A DNA stretch of 64,000 nucleotides from Chondrilla cf. caribensis (Eukaryota; Porifera; Demospongiae; Chondrillida; Chondrillidae): NCBI GenBank assembly GCA_964020155.1, contig OZ026564.1:4070223-4134222 (forward strand), read 5' to 3'. Numbering within the stretch: the first letter of the stretch is position 1; each line of letters begins with the position of its first letter. Below are positions 10,226-21,623 of the stretch, in pieces. The notes under the pieces were generated by a model that was not told where the DNA came from, searched no databases, and was given only the letters and a program-made list of their open reading frames with translations. Both the position numbers and the translations under genes were made by a program.

Positions 10226-10687
10226 GTAACCGTTTTACGTCTCTTACAACCCCGTATGTTCGTATGTGTGTGCATGTGGAGGTAACCCCCCATGCCTGCT
10301 GTATGTGTAGAGATTGTTCGCTACTTCCCACTCCCCGGTTTCATGAAGTATTGAGTGCTGTATTGTTAGTAATGATATGGCCATATCTAACTGTGATTTT
10401 CATATATTATGGTAAGTTATTGAAGCTGAGGAATTCGGAATTTTGTGTTCAGTGTAGTAAGAAAGATTACGAACGTTTTGTGTTGGTTGTTGAATAGAAT
10501 ATCTCCACAAAATAGTAGTAAATACAAAGGTACATCACATGTTTACCTCTTGTAATAGTGGTTAACTGATGATATTGACAATGTGTGTGAAGTTGTGGGT
10601 GTGGTGATTTTGTAAAAGTACACAATACATACTATAGTTGTTGGTTGAGCATATGGAGGTAGTCAATTTCCACATGGTATTTGCACC

Positions 10688-11161
10688 TCAAGGAGCTCTC
10701 CCTCTCTGCCTCCCGGTCACCAGTTCAGCTTTCTCCTCCTCCACTGTGACCAGCAGTGTGGCAAGTGGTGATTGGACGACTACAAGTTCACTGCTATCAC
10801 CAAATGCTCCTTCCGGTTTGAACTGTTTGGTTTTTGAGAGAACCATTTGTTGTTTTCCTTTTGAGCCGGACGTTTCTTCCCAACTGCCAGTAGTAGTGGT
10901 GACCACAGTTGTCTGTCTTGTCTCTTCTCCTGAATTTGTTGGAGAATAGGCTGTGGGGGATCCTCTGGCAGTCACTAGTTGTGCATTTTGTTCCTTTATA
11001 GTAGCCAGCCATGGGGTGTGTGGTGATACACCAACTACCAGTTGACTGTTATCACCAAACAAGTGGTTAGGTGGTAACTGGAGGTTCTGTCCAACCACCA
11101 TTTGTTGGTTTTGTGGAGTGAGAAGGGTTTCTTCCTGAGTGGCTGTGTTACTGAGGTCCAT
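10688..11161 (-). CDS. Double-module VTGR protein, exon S, copy 2 (157 aa)
   Basis: Full-length open frame with both 43-residue modules and the Thr-rich linker. Module 1 ends QLVTAR: the first glycine of the VTGR motif is changed to alanine. Acceptor and surroundings are as in the 5.1-kb copy. This copy and that at 5123-5596 are 5,565 bp apart, matching the offset of exons P and F, so the whole C block was duplicated together. Confidence 0.63.
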   Translation of the reverse strand: MDLSNTATQEETLLTPQNQQMVVGQNLQLPPNHLFGDNSQLVVGVSPHTPWLATIKEQNAQLVTARGSPTAYSPTNSGEETRQTTVVTTTTGSWEETSGSKGKQQMVLSKTKQFKPEGAFGDSSELVVVQSPLATLLVTVEEEKAELVTGRQRGRAP

Positions 11162-11512
11162 CCTAGTATCTGCAAAGGATAGATTTCAAGTAGATTAGAA
11201 CCTCACTTTGTCAGTAATGGGACCACCTCAGTAATAGGACCTCTATTTCCCAGTCTCAGGGATTCCTGTGCTGTATTTTTGCTCTATAAATCAAGTCAAA
11301 TTTGTCCAGACAAGTGGCTGTGTCAGTAAATAAGTAAATAGCCATGGCTGCAGTACCTGGTGTGCTGTTGTATAGCAATACTGAAGTCACCATACCACCA
11401 CTGGGATCCTTATATCAATTTCACTGCTCACCTTTTAATAATAGTCTTCAAGTAGCTGGTCCTGTCAATCTGTTTCTCAAGTGGTCCAAGCACTGCTGAT
11501 GGTTTTGTTTAA
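11162..11512. other. VTGR upstream region, with candidate minus-strand exon end at 11432
   Basis: It includes two 17-bp units. On the minus strand a donor (TTAAAAG followed by GTGAGCAG) ends a frame containing KQ-INRTSYLKTI-like text, seen more completely at 55882-55950. Plus-strand ORF text starting MAAVPGVLLYSN is also duplicated at 55.8 kb. Confidence 0.35.
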
Positions 11513-11885
11513 GGCAGAGTCTTTATAGGGGCAGAAGAAGCCCCATAGGAAAAAACCTTGAGTGTGAAGCCGGACAAATCTCTAAGTTTGAGCGCGAAGC
11601 CTGACAAATCTCTAAGATCGAGTGTAAAGCCTGACTTTTTTTTGTTTAAGGCAGAGTCTTTATAGGGGCAGAAGAAGCCCCATAGGAAAAAACCTTGAGT
11701 GTGAAGCCGGACAAATCTCTAAGTTTGAGCGTGAAGCGGTTTTGTTTAAGGTAGAGTCTTTATAGGGGCAGAAGAAGCCCCATAGGAAAAAACCTTGAGT
11801 GTGAAGCCGGACAAATCTCTAAGTTTGAGCGTGAAGCCTGACAAATCTCTAAGATCGAGTGTAAAGCCTGACTTTTTTTTTAAAA
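11513..11885. repeat. Approximately 100-130-bp direct repeat, 3 units
   Basis: Each unit carries TTTGTTTAAGGCAGAGTC, a small hairpin (GGGGCAGAAGAAGCCCC) and GTGAAGCCGGACAAATCTC. Starts are near 11513, 11641 and 11741. The paralogous place at 55.96-56.2 kb has one hairpin unit and an expanded 28-bp sub-repeat instead. Confidence 0.85.
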
Positions 11886-12694
11886 GCCACGGGCACTAAT
11901 TTTCCAGTTTGAAGGATCTTTGCACTGTGTGCTTGCTCTATAAACAGTCCATCTAACACTAGCCATGGTTTTAGTACCTGGTAGGCCTACACTCATATGG
12001 CATAAGATTGGTTGGACCTTGTGTAGCAATACTGGAGGCACTGTAAGATCACGAGGAGTATCATAGCTTACTGTATCTCGACAGGTTGTTGAATTACGAG
12101 GACGATGGGTATGGTTTGCGTTACTTTGAGCATCTTAGCATACCTTATGTTGACAGGTTGTTTATCCAGGTTGGTGGCAGTATGAAATGGCAGAACTGCA
12201 GAGACATTGATGGACAGATTTAACCTGACCAGTGTACCCCTGTGTGAGGACTGGTGTTCTGCTCTTGTATAGCATTATTGAAGTCACCTTAACACCACTG
12301 GGATTCTTTTATATTAATTCCACTGCTCACCTTATATTGGTATTCTTTTCTTGGTGCTGCTAAACGCCAGATAGCCTTTGAAACAGGCCATGCTGCTAAA
12401 TCTGCTGTTCAGAATAAGAGAAAGTGGTGCACCGGGAGTTCACAGGGTTTGTGCATGGTGGGTACCAAATATGGAGGCTGTTATCATAGTGCAGGTAGGT
12501 TGTTATGATAATGATGCTAAATCTGGCAGGTGTCATGATAATGTCAGTGTTGTGCAGGGCTGGCATTAAATAAGAAGGCACTTTGCAAGTAGCGAATGTG
12601 TGTATTAGGAAGGGGCATCTTGTATACTTACTGTACACTTACTGTGCATGCTAAACAAGAAGGGGCATCTTGTATGAGGCCATCAATTTACCCC
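11886..12694. other. Block-A 5' flank
   Basis: Matches 56.46-57.22 kb and in part 48.9-49.5 kb. On the minus strand, donors occur at 12143 (AACATAAG before GTATGC) and 12330 (AATATAAG before GTGAGC). The latter ends an open frame reading AIWRLAAPRKEYQYK. Degenerate 46-bp repeat units lie at 12560-12680. Coding status uncertain. Confidence 0.4.
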
Positions 12695-15600
12695 AGTGTC
12701 CAAGTTACCCCAGTGTTCCAAGTTACCCATGTGTTCCAAGTTACCCCAGTGTCCAAGTTACCCCAGTGTCCAAGCTACCCCAGTGTTCCAAGTTACCCCA
12801 GTGTTCCAAGTTACCCCAGTGTTCCAAGTTACCCCAGTGTTCCAAGTCACCCCAGTGTTCCAAGTCACCCCAGTGTTCCAAGTCACCCCAGTGTTCCAAG
12901 TCACCCCGGTGTTCCAAGTCACCCCGGTTTTCCAAGTTACCCCAGTGTTCCAAGTTACCCCAGTGTCCAAGTTACCCCAGTGTCCAAGTTACCCCAGTGT
13001 TCCGAGTTACCCCAGTGTCCAAGTTACCCCAGTGTTCCAAGTTACCCCAGTGTTCAAGGTACCCCAGTGTCCAAGTTACCCCAGTGTTCCGAGTTACCCC
13101 AGTGTCCAAGTTACCCCAGTGTCCAAGTTACCCCAGTGTTCCGAGTTACCCCAGTGTTCCGAGTTACCCCAGTGTTCCGAGTTATCCCAGTGTTCCGAGT
13201 TACCCCAGTGTTCCGAGTTATCCCAGTGTTCCGAGTTACCCCAGTGTTCCGAGTTACCCCAGTGTTCCAAGTCACCCCAGTGTTCCAAGTCACCCCAGTG
13301 TTCCAAGTCACCCCATTGTTCCAAGTCACCCCGGTTTTCCAAGTCACCCCAGTGTTCCAAGTCACCCCAGTGTTCCAAGTCACCCCAGTGTTCCAAGTCA
13401 CCCCAGTGTTCCAAGTCACCCCAGTGTTCCGAGTTACCCCAGTGTCCAAGTTACCCCAGTGTTCCAAGTCACCCCAGTGTTCCAAGTCACCTCAGTGTTC
13501 CAAGTCACCCCGGTGTTCCAAGTCACCCCGGTTTTCCAAGTTACCCCAGTGTTCCAAGTTACCCCAGTGTCCAAGTTACCCCAGTGTCCAAGTTACCCCA
13601 GTGTTCCGAGTTACCCCAGTGTCCAAGTTACCCCAGTGTTCCAAGTTACCCCAGTGTTCAAGGTACCCCAGTGTCCAAGTTACCCCAGTGTTCCGAGTTA
13701 CCCCAGTGTCCAAGTTACCCCAGTGTCCAAGTTACCCCAGTGTTCCGAGTTACCCCAGTGTTCCGAGTTACCCCAGTGTTCCGAGTTATCCCAGTGTTCC
13801 GAGTTACCCCAGTGTTCCGAGTTATCCCAGTGTTCCGAGTTACCCCAGTGTTCCGAGTTACCCCAGTGTTCCAAGTCACCCCAGTGTTCCAAGTCACCCC
13901 AGTGTTCCAAGTCACCCCATTGTTCCAAGTCACCCCGGTTTTCCAAGTCACCCCAGTGTTCCAAGTCACCCCAGTGTTCCAAGTCACCCCAGTGTTCCAA
14001 GTCACCCCAGTGTTCCAAGTCACCCCAGTGTTCCGAGTTACCCCAGTGTCCAAGTTACCCCAGTGTTCCGAGTTACCCCAGTGTTCCGAGTTACCCCAGT
14101 GTTCCGAGTTACCCCAGTGTTCCAAGTTACCCCAGTGTTCCGAGTTACCCCAGTGTCCAAGTTACCCCAGTGTTCCAAGTTACCCCAGTGTCCAAGTTAC
14201 CCCAGTGTCCAAGTTACCCCAGTGTTCCGAGTTACCCCAGTGTTCCGAGTTACCCCAGTGTTCCAAGTCACCCCGGTTTTCCAAGTTACCCCAGTGTTCC
14301 AAGTTACCCCAGTGTCCAAGTTACCCCAGTGTCCAAGTTACCCCAGTGTTCCGAGTTACCCCAGTGTCCAAGTTACCCCAGTGTTCCAAGTTACCCCAGT
14401 GTTCAAGGTACCCCAGTGTCCAAGTTACCCCAGTGTTCCGAGTTACCCCAGTGTCCAAGTTACCCCAGTGTCCAAGTTACCCCAGTGTTCCGAGTTACCC
14501 CAGTGTTCCGAGTTATCCCAGTGTTCCGAGTTACCCCAGTGTTCCGAGTTATCCCAGTGTTCCGAGTTACCCCAGTGTTCCGAGTTACCCCAGTGTTCCA
14601 AGTCACCCCAGTGTTCCAAGTCACCCCAGTGTTCCAAGTCACCCCATTGTTCCAAGTCACCCCGGTTTTCCAAGTCACCCCAGTGTTCCAAGTCACCCCA
14701 GTGTTCCAAGTCACCCCAGTGTTCCAAGTCACCCCAGTGTTCCAAGTCACCCCAGTGTTCCGAGTTACCCCAGTGTCCAAGTTACCCCAGTGTTCCGAGT
14801 TACCCCAGTGTTCCGAGTTACCCCAGTGTTCCGAGTTACCCCAGTGTTCCAAGTTACCCCAGTGTTCCGAGTTACCCCAGTGTCCAAGTTACCCCAGTGT
14901 TCCAAGTTACCCCAGTGTTCCAAGTTACCCCAGTGTTCCAAGTTACCCCAGTGTTCAAGGTACCCCAGTGTCCAAGTTACCTCAGTGTCCAAGTTACCCC
15001 AGTGTCCAAGTTACCCCAGTGTTCCAAGTTACCCCAGTGTCCAAGTTACCCCAGTGTTCCAAGTTACCCCAGTGTTCCGAGTTACCCCAGTGTCCAAGTT
15101 ACCCCAGTGTTCCAAGTTACCCCAGTGTTCAAGGTACCCCAGTGTCCAAGTTACCCCAGTGTTCCGAGTTACCCCAGTGTCCAAGTTACCCCAGTGTCCA
15201 AGTTACCCCAGTGTTCCGAGTTACCCCAGTGTTTCGAGTTACCCCAGTGTTCCGAGTTACCCCAGTGTTCCGAGTTACCCCAGTGTCCAAGTTACCCCAG
15301 TGTTCCAAGTTACCCCAGTGTTCCGAGTTACCCCAGTGTCCAAGTTACCCCAGTGTTCCAAGTTACCCCAGTGTTCAAGGTACCCCAGTGTCCAAGTTAC
15401 CCCAGTGTTCCGAGTTACCCCAGTGTCCAAGTTACCCCAGTGTCCAAGTTACCCCAGTGTTCCGAGTTACCCCAGTGTTTCGAGTTACCCCAGTGTTCCG
15501 AGTTACCCCAGTGTTCCGAGTTACCCCAGTGTTCCGAGTTACCCCAGTGTTCCAAGTTACCCCAGTGTTCCAAGTCACCCCAGTGTTCCAAGTCACCCCG

Positions 15601-15955
15601 GTTTTCCAAGTCACCCCAGTGTTCCAAGTCACCCCAGTGTTCCAAGTCACCCCAGTGTTCCAAGTCACCCCAGTGTTCCAAGTCACCCCAGTGTTCCGAG
15701 TTACCCCAGTGTCCAAGTTACCCCAGTGTCCAAGTTACCCCAGTGTTCCGAGTTACCCCAGTGTTCCGAGTTACCCCAGTGTTCCGAGTTACCCCAGTGT
15801 TCCGAGTTACCCCAGTGTTCCGAGTTACCCCAGTGTTCCGAGTTACCCCAGTGTCCAAGTTACCCCAGTGTTCCAAGTTACCCCAGTGTTCCAAGTTACC
15901 CCAGTGTTCCAAGTTACCCCAGTGTTCAAGGTACCCCAGTGTCCAAGTTACCTCA
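12695..15955. repeat. Large 17/18-bp minisatellite with higher-order structure, about 185 units
   Basis: The 18-bp unit is CCAGTGTTCCAAGTTACC. A 17-bp variant lacks one T (CCAGTGTCCAAGTTACC), and others have GTCACC, CCGAG or CAAGG. The variant order repeats on a scale of about 600-730 bp: the rare variant CCCCATTGTTCC occurs at 13311, 13915 and 14642. No plus-strand frame contains a stop, giving three overlapping frames of 1,112-1,187 codons, and minus-strand frames are open too. I regard it as non-coding. The paralogous locus at 57.2 kb has only about 300 bp. Confidence 0.95.
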
Positions 15956-16481
15956 GTGCACCCTATATTGGAAAGCTATTCAGAATACGTATAGCATGCA
16001 GTATAGTGTGTTTATGGTTGAAGTCTACAATTAGCTTAATACACTGTTGTCAATGTCATTGTTTGAGTGTTTCGTTATTGACAACAATCTCATTGATATA
16101 CATGTGGTTCTTTCCACCTGTGTGTAAGCATGTGTATTTATATCGGTTATTGGTCAAATTGTTGTTTTGTGTCAATTCGTCTTACATATGTATGTTCCTA
16201 TTGCAAAACCAAGCATCTTCTGTTAGCTGTTGATTCAAATGTCCACACGTTGGAAATATATTACAAAAACTAATAGCAAATACAAAACTTCACCTCATGA
16301 CTATCTGTTGTAATAATGGTTAGCTGATACTACTGGTGATACAGTCCAATGTACATATGTACAGTGGGTGGTAGTGAGTGTATGGGAGTGGATATGAGCA
16401 AGGGAAAGGAATCAGCTAGGATGATCCAACATTCATGTGAGTGTCTCAATTGATACTGGTACCTCAAGGAGCTCTCCCTCT
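15956..16481. other. Block-A segment between minisatellite and VTGR fragment
   Basis: Closely matches 57.5-58.03 kb and partly 36.96-37.08 kb (CTATTCAGAAT, GTCTACAATTAGCTTAATAC). No gene supported. Confidence 0.5.
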
Positions 16482-16712
16482 CTACCTCCCGGTCACCAGT
16501 TCAGCTTTCTCCTCCTCCACTGTGACCAGCAGTGTGTCAAGTGGTGATTGGACGACTGCAAGTTCACTGCTATCACCAAATGCTCCTTCCGGTTTCAGCT
16601 GGTTGGTTTTTGAGAGAACCATTTGTTGTTTTCCTTTTGAGCCGGACGTTTCTTCCCAACTGCAAGTAGTAGTGGGGACCAGGGTTGTCTCTTCTCCTGT
16701 CATTGCAGGCAC
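16482..16712 (-). pseudogene. VTGR second-module fragment, copy A
   Basis: The minus-strand frame MPAMTGEETTLVPTTT continues through the linker and the whole second module to ELVTGR, followed by TAG. The first module is absent, replaced by GCAGGCACACTTGTGGC sequence shared with the copy at 58.0 kb. GGGAG followed by GTAGAG after VTGR could be a donor, so an exon is possible, but it looks like a truncated module inherited in block A. Confidence 0.5.
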
Positions 16713-16875
16713 ACTTGTGGCTTCTTATATAATGTGATAATGACTTCCTATCACAACTGATCATTCCAATCCACATCCACATGTACGTATATGGCTTCTT
16801 ATGACAATCAGGTACACTTGTCTGTAATGCTTGATAAACATGCACACTTGTGGCTGTGGTTCACACATTCCATTA

Positions 16876-16938
16876 TGTGTATGTATGTATGTATGTATGT
16901 ATGTATGTATGTATGTATATATGTATGTATGTATGTAG
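16876..16938. repeat. (GTAT)n microsatellite
   Basis: About 15 units with one GTATAT interruption. In the paralogue at 58.43-58.48 kb a 774-bp element is inserted here, so this is the empty site. Confidence 0.9.
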
Positions 16939-17317
16939 TACATGAGCCTTCCAGTATGTCTATTTACATGTGCCTTCTTATGTGTAAGACAGTACACGAG
17001 CCTTTCTATGAGCATTCCAATACTTAAGTGTATGTACATGTACCTTCTTAATACAGTACACAAGCTACTACAGAACTATACATAGAACTACAGAAGAACT
17101 ACATTGTTTTTACTTTTAATGTTAATCGGAGCAACTCAAACAAAGACCTGTAGCTCATAAATAAAGACATAACTGATCATAGTACAATAGACACAATAGA
17201 ACTATGATCGAATTATGACTGCACTATATGAGTGACATATGGTACAATTACGAATCGCACTACAAAATTACTTTATTTTGACGTCTACCGTACATGTGTA
17301 TTCCAATCCTATCCCAT
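16939..17317. other. Block-A spacer
   Basis: Matches 59.27-59.6 kb. It has repeated short words such as GCCTTCTTA and its complement AAGAAGGC. No gene. Confidence 0.45.
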
Positions 17318-17690
17318 CCACCCACCCAATGCTGGATGTGCCCATCCACCCACCCAATGCTCGATGTACCCATCCACCCACCTAATGCTCGATGTACCCA
17401 TCCACCCACCTAATACTCGATGTACCAATCCACCCACCTAATGCTCGATGTACCCATCCACCCACCTAATGCTCGATGTGCCCATCCACCCACCCAATGC
17501 TCGATGTACCCATCCACCCACCTAATACTCGATGTACCCATCCACCCACCTAATACTCGATGTACCCATCCACCCACCTAATGCTCGATGTACCCATCCA
17601 CCCACCTAATGCTAGATGTGTCCATCCACCCACCTAATGCTCGATGTACCCATCCACCCACCCAATGCTCGATGTGTCCATCCACACATA
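17318..17690. repeat. 29-bp minisatellite (CCCATCCACCCACCTAATGC), about 13 units
   Basis: The unit continues TCGATGTAC. Common variants are ACCCAATGC, GTGC and AATACTC. Homologous arrays are at 39.67-40.67 kb (about 34 units) and 59.6-59.94 kb (about 11). Confidence 0.92.
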
Positions 17691-18436
17691 AGAAGGCACA
17701 GTCATGTCCAGTATACACATAGCTCTATGCATGCATACATAAGGCTTCTTATAACAGTCCTTGAGTGTTCCAGCCCAGTTCTGTGCACACATACTTGAGT
17801 CTTTCAATCCGGTGCAATTATGTGCACACATACACAAGGCTTCTCACAATAAGAATGCACAGCCTTGTCCACACATGTCTCTTGAAGCCAGGTCTGTGCA
17901 CACAAATGCACAACATCTTAGAACAGGAAACAGGAAAAAAACAGGAAGGGATAGTCCCCATAAGCCTACCTATGTTGCAAGCAAGGGTTGCAATTAAGAA
18001 GCCATGTATACCCAAGAAGGCAGTGGGGAGACAGGACAGATCTTTGAAGAAGAGATCTTCAAACTTACTTCTGCTTCTTCCCTACTTACTGTAATAGTTA
18101 GTATTCAAGCCCCTTTCCCAACAATAGCTAACAACATACGTACGTGTGTGAAATTGTAACAAGCTGTTATTTCGTTGGTAACCTGCCACAACTGACACTC
18201 CTAGGACTATCACCAGTATAAATCAAATACAAATATCAAATAAGATTTCAAAGTCCTATCAATTTGTAACTCAATGATTCCACCCTCCCTCCACTTATTA
18301 TAGCATTTGTATGCTATTTGTATTCTACTTTAATGGGTTGTCTGGTGTGATGTATTGAGGGTCAGAGTGCATATGTAGCTGGAGGTATGGAACAGGCCTG
18401 AGTGCTAGTGAGTGTATAGTCCCATACCTACTGTTA
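17691..18436. other. Block-A spacer between 29-bp and 20-bp arrays
   Basis: Matches 59.94-60.71 kb. Short ORFs differ in frame between the copies and no splice structure is apparent. Confidence 0.45.
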
Positions 18437-18545
18437 GCCACTCCCACTGTAGAGATGCCACTCCCACTGTAGAGCTGCCACTCCCACTGTGAACATGCCA
18501 TTCTCACTGTAGAGATGCCACACACTGTGAACATGCCACTCCCAC
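18437..18545. repeat. 20-bp repeat (GCCACTCCCACTGTAGAGAT), about 5 units
   Basis: Some units read GTGAACAT at the end. Homologous array at 60715-60850. Confidence 0.85.
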
Positions 18546-18889
18546 TATAGGTGCTATGTGTAGCATATATATGTATGTACACTTGTACGTACATGGAACA
18601 AGGTCCATCTGTATGCATATATGTGTACATACTGTATGATACACGTACATATGTACATATATACATGGTATGTATGCATATGATGATAATTATTTTTTGA
18701 ATCATAAGTGAGATGTATTACAAAGAGGGAGTTGTAAATAGTAAAGGAAGTGCAGTTTATGCTGAGTCAGCAAAAGTCAACTTAGTTAATGATAAAACCA
18801 ACATGTTGTGTGCAGCATGTGTGTGAACTGTCTGATCATTTTTCTCATGCATACATACATAATCCTAAAACATGAATGTCACAAATGCC
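18546..18889. other. Flank 3' of the two-exon VTGR gene
   Basis: Conserved with 40.76-40.91 plus 41.55-41.63 kb and with 60.85-61.21 kb. The sequence GTGCAGCATGTGTGTGAAC near 18820 is the empty version of the site where the hAT-like element sits at 40.9 kb. Confidence 0.5.
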
Positions 18890-19424
18890 TTAATTCCCCT
18901 TCTCTCTGCCGGTCACCATCCTTGCTCTGTGCTCACTCAGACCATGCCACCACTCCTTACTGGACCATCCCCCAACTACCAGCATGTTCTTACCGGTGTA
19001 CATGTCTTTAGGTAGGAGCATGGAGGTACTACCAGGCACATATCCCTCTCTTCCAACGTGACCACTAGTCTCCTGCTCACATGCTGTGGTCACCTCATCC
19101 TCTCTCTTCTCCTCAATGACTCTTTCAGTACTATTCTCTCCTGTGAAGTGTGCACATGTACAGGTATGTAGGGGTTAGTTGGGAGGTGGGTATGGTGGTT
19201 GTGGGGAGGTGGGTATGGTGGTTGTGGGGAGGTGGTATACAGATGTTTTAGCACTCACCTGTAGCAGCCAGCCATGGGGTGTGTGGTGATACACCAACTA
19301 CCAGTTGACTGTTATCACCCAACAAGTGGTTAGGTGGTAACTGGAGGTTCTGTCCAACCACCATTTGTTGGTTTGTTGGAGTGAGAAGGGTTTCTTTCCG
19401 AGTGGCTGTGTTACTGAGGTACAT
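18890..19424 (-). CDS. Two-exon VTGR-module gene (138 aa), copy 1
   Basis: Exon 1 (acceptor at 19433; ATG at 19424; last base 19259) reads MYLSNTATRKETLL through GVSPHTPWLAAT and one extra base, then a strong donor, ACAG followed by GTGAGTG. The intron is 118 bp and ends TTCACAG. Exon 2 (19140-18890) starts in the matching phase with GENSTERVIEEKRED and ends MVTGREKGN and TAA. Exon 2 carries its own 43-residue module (GSTSMLLPKDMYTGKNMLVV to MVTGR), aligning ungapped to those of exon S. It is hydrophilic, with no signal peptide or membrane segment seen. The identical structure at 61.2 kb supports a real gene. Function unknown. Confidence 0.7.
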
Positions 19425-19474
19425 CCTAGTATCTGCAAAGAATAGATTTCGAGTAGGTTAGAACCTCACTTCAT

Positions 19475-19825
19475 CAATAATAGGACCACCTCAGTAATAG
19501 GACCACCTCAGTAATAGGACCACCTCAGTAACAGGACCAGCTCAGTAATAGGACCACCTCAGTTATAGGACCACCTCAGTAATAGGACCACCTCAGTAAC
19601 AGGACCACCTCAGTAATAGGACCACCTCAGTAATAGGACCACCTCAGTAACAGGACCACCTCAGTAACAGGACCACCTCAGTAACAGGACCACCTCAGTA
19701 TCAGGACCACCTCAGTATCAGGACCACCTCAGTAATAGGACCACCTCAGTAATAGGACCACCTCAGTAACAGGACCACCTCAGTAATAGGACCACCTCAG
19801 TAATGGGACCACCTCAGTAATAGGT
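19475..19825. repeat. 17-bp minisatellite, about 20 units
   Basis: The array starts about 45 bp 5' of the VTGR exon-1 acceptor, probably within an intron or 5' flank. Variants are TAATA, TAACA and TATCA. Confidence 0.92.
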
Positions 19826-20134
19826 TACCGATGTTAGACGTTGTTGCAGCTATCTTCATCAATCACCTTGATGGTAGGTTTCTCAGCATACTGTGCATAT
19901 TTCCAACTTTTCTAGTTAACCAACTAAACATTTTTCCTCAGCAACTGCTGCTCATCCACTTATATAGCCAGTGATCTGAATTAAGTATGATGTAATCCCG
20001 TTGGGCATTTCCCTAGTTAATATGGCTGATGTGGTAGCTTCCTCATAATTGAATTATGTCTGTTATGATAGCCACTAAGTGCACATCCAGCCAGTTCATA
20101 CAATTGAGTCTGTTTTACTGAACTACAGTGAACA

Positions 20135-20292
20135 GTACAACCATACCACATATAGCACAACCACACCCTATCTAGTACAGCCACACCCAATCTAGTACAA
20201 CCACACCCAATCTAGTACAACCACACCCAATTTAGTACAGCCACACCCAATTTAGTACAGCCACACCCAATATAGTATAGCCACAACACCCT
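20135..20292. repeat. 20-bp repeat (CACACCCAATCTAGTACAGC), about 8 units
   Basis: The unit alternates AGTACAAC and AGTACAGC. The preceding 70 bp (CAATTGAGTCTGTTTTACTG and following) recurs 654 bp downstream with the second array. Confidence 0.88.
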
Positions 20293-20659
20293 GTCAGGAT
20301 GATCAAACATTTATGAGGTTACTGATGTTAGGCAGTGCTGCAGCTGTCCTCATCAATCGCCTTGATCCCCTGTGGGATTGTACTAGCTAGGGACAGCTGT
20401 TGCTGAGTGAAAGCCAATCAACCAAATAACAAACAAATACAGTTAGTCACAACAACTATAAGTCACCTACACATTATTAGGTGTTATTAGGTGTTGTGTA
20501 CGCCCAGCAAATAACAACACACAAGGCATTTGAATTCTTGTGGGGAGGAAGGAATGATGGAAAAGTATGTGGAATGTAGCTGAGTCATACTGGTATGGTT
20601 TGGAATGTTATGCAGACTTGAACTCCAGCCTGCTGTGCAAACTGTTAAACGCACTTTGT
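20293..20659. other. Spacer between two 20-bp arrays
   Basis: It contains a second copy of the GATGTTAGRCRBTG-type segment seen at 19829. No gene is supported; the opposing ORFs of 94 and 119 codons run through the repeats. Confidence 0.45.
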
Positions 20660-21078
20660 GTACAACCACACCCAACTGTGTACAACCACGCCCAACCGTG
20701 TACAACCACACCCGCACTACTACAAACATGTTCAAACATGTTGCACAACCTTCATACAATTGAGTCTGTTTTACTGAACTACAGTGAACAGTACAACCAT
20801 ACCACATATAGCACAACCACACCCTATCTAGTACAGCCACACCCAATCTAGTACAACCACACCCAATCTAGTACAGCCACACCCAATCTAGTACAACCAT
20901 ACCACATATAGCACAACCGCACCCAATCTAGTACAGCCACACCCAATCTAGTACAGCCACAACACCCTGTCCATTATGACGACACCCAATCAAGTACAAC
21001 TTCATTCAGTTTAGTACATATGTACAGCCACACCCAATGTGCTTCGACCACACCTGATTAAACACAACCACACCCGAT
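20660..21078. repeat. 20-bp repeat, second array, about 15 units, partly degenerate
   Basis: Units of CACACCCAATCTAGTACARC, interrupted at 20710-20785 by the duplicated CAATTGAGTCTGTTTTACTG flank. Confidence 0.85.
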
Positions 21079-21623
21079 CCGGGATGGGAGGACATGTCAT
21101 GATGTTATGTCAAATTGTGCAACAGGAGGAGTAAGTGGTGAGGAATTGTACTGGATTGCACCATTAATCAAAATATCCTCCATAACTTCCTTCCAACATA
21201 CGTACCTATCGCTATACATGCATACATACATAATATGGATAGCAATAGTAACTTTCTCCAAGCCCTTCAAGTGTACGTATAAAATTGTAGTATGCATGTC
21301 TTTGTTCCATCAGTTTCTTCCTGAGTGGCTGTGTTACTGAGGTCCATCCTAGTATCTGCAAAGGATAGATTTCACATAGAATAGAACCTCACTTTATCAG
21401 TAATAGGACCACCTCAGTAACAGGATCACCTCAGTAATATGACAGTATGACTACTATTTCCCAGTTCCAGGGATTCCTGCATTGTATTTGTGCTCTCTAA
21501 CTGTTCCACCTCACAACTCACAACTGTTAAAATTCATTCATTTATTCACTCACTCAGTCCTGGTGTTCTGCTCTTATGCTATGATATATAATACGTATAT
21601 CGTGGAGTTCTGGACCTGCTCAC
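21079..21623. other. Block-B 5' part
   Basis: From 21300 the sequence resembles the leader of the VTGR exon (TTTCTTCCTGAGTGGCTGTG to GTATCTGCAAAGG), cut off from its module, followed by two 17-bp units. It then matches 31.43-31.69 kb. Confidence 0.45.

Noticed and set aside
12596..16233. Three plus-strand ORFs of 1,112-1,187 codons and many minus-strand ORFs of 70-136 codons
   Set aside because: They lie almost wholly in the 17/18-bp minisatellite, which lacks stops in every plus frame. The paralogue is ten times shorter, with no frame maintained.
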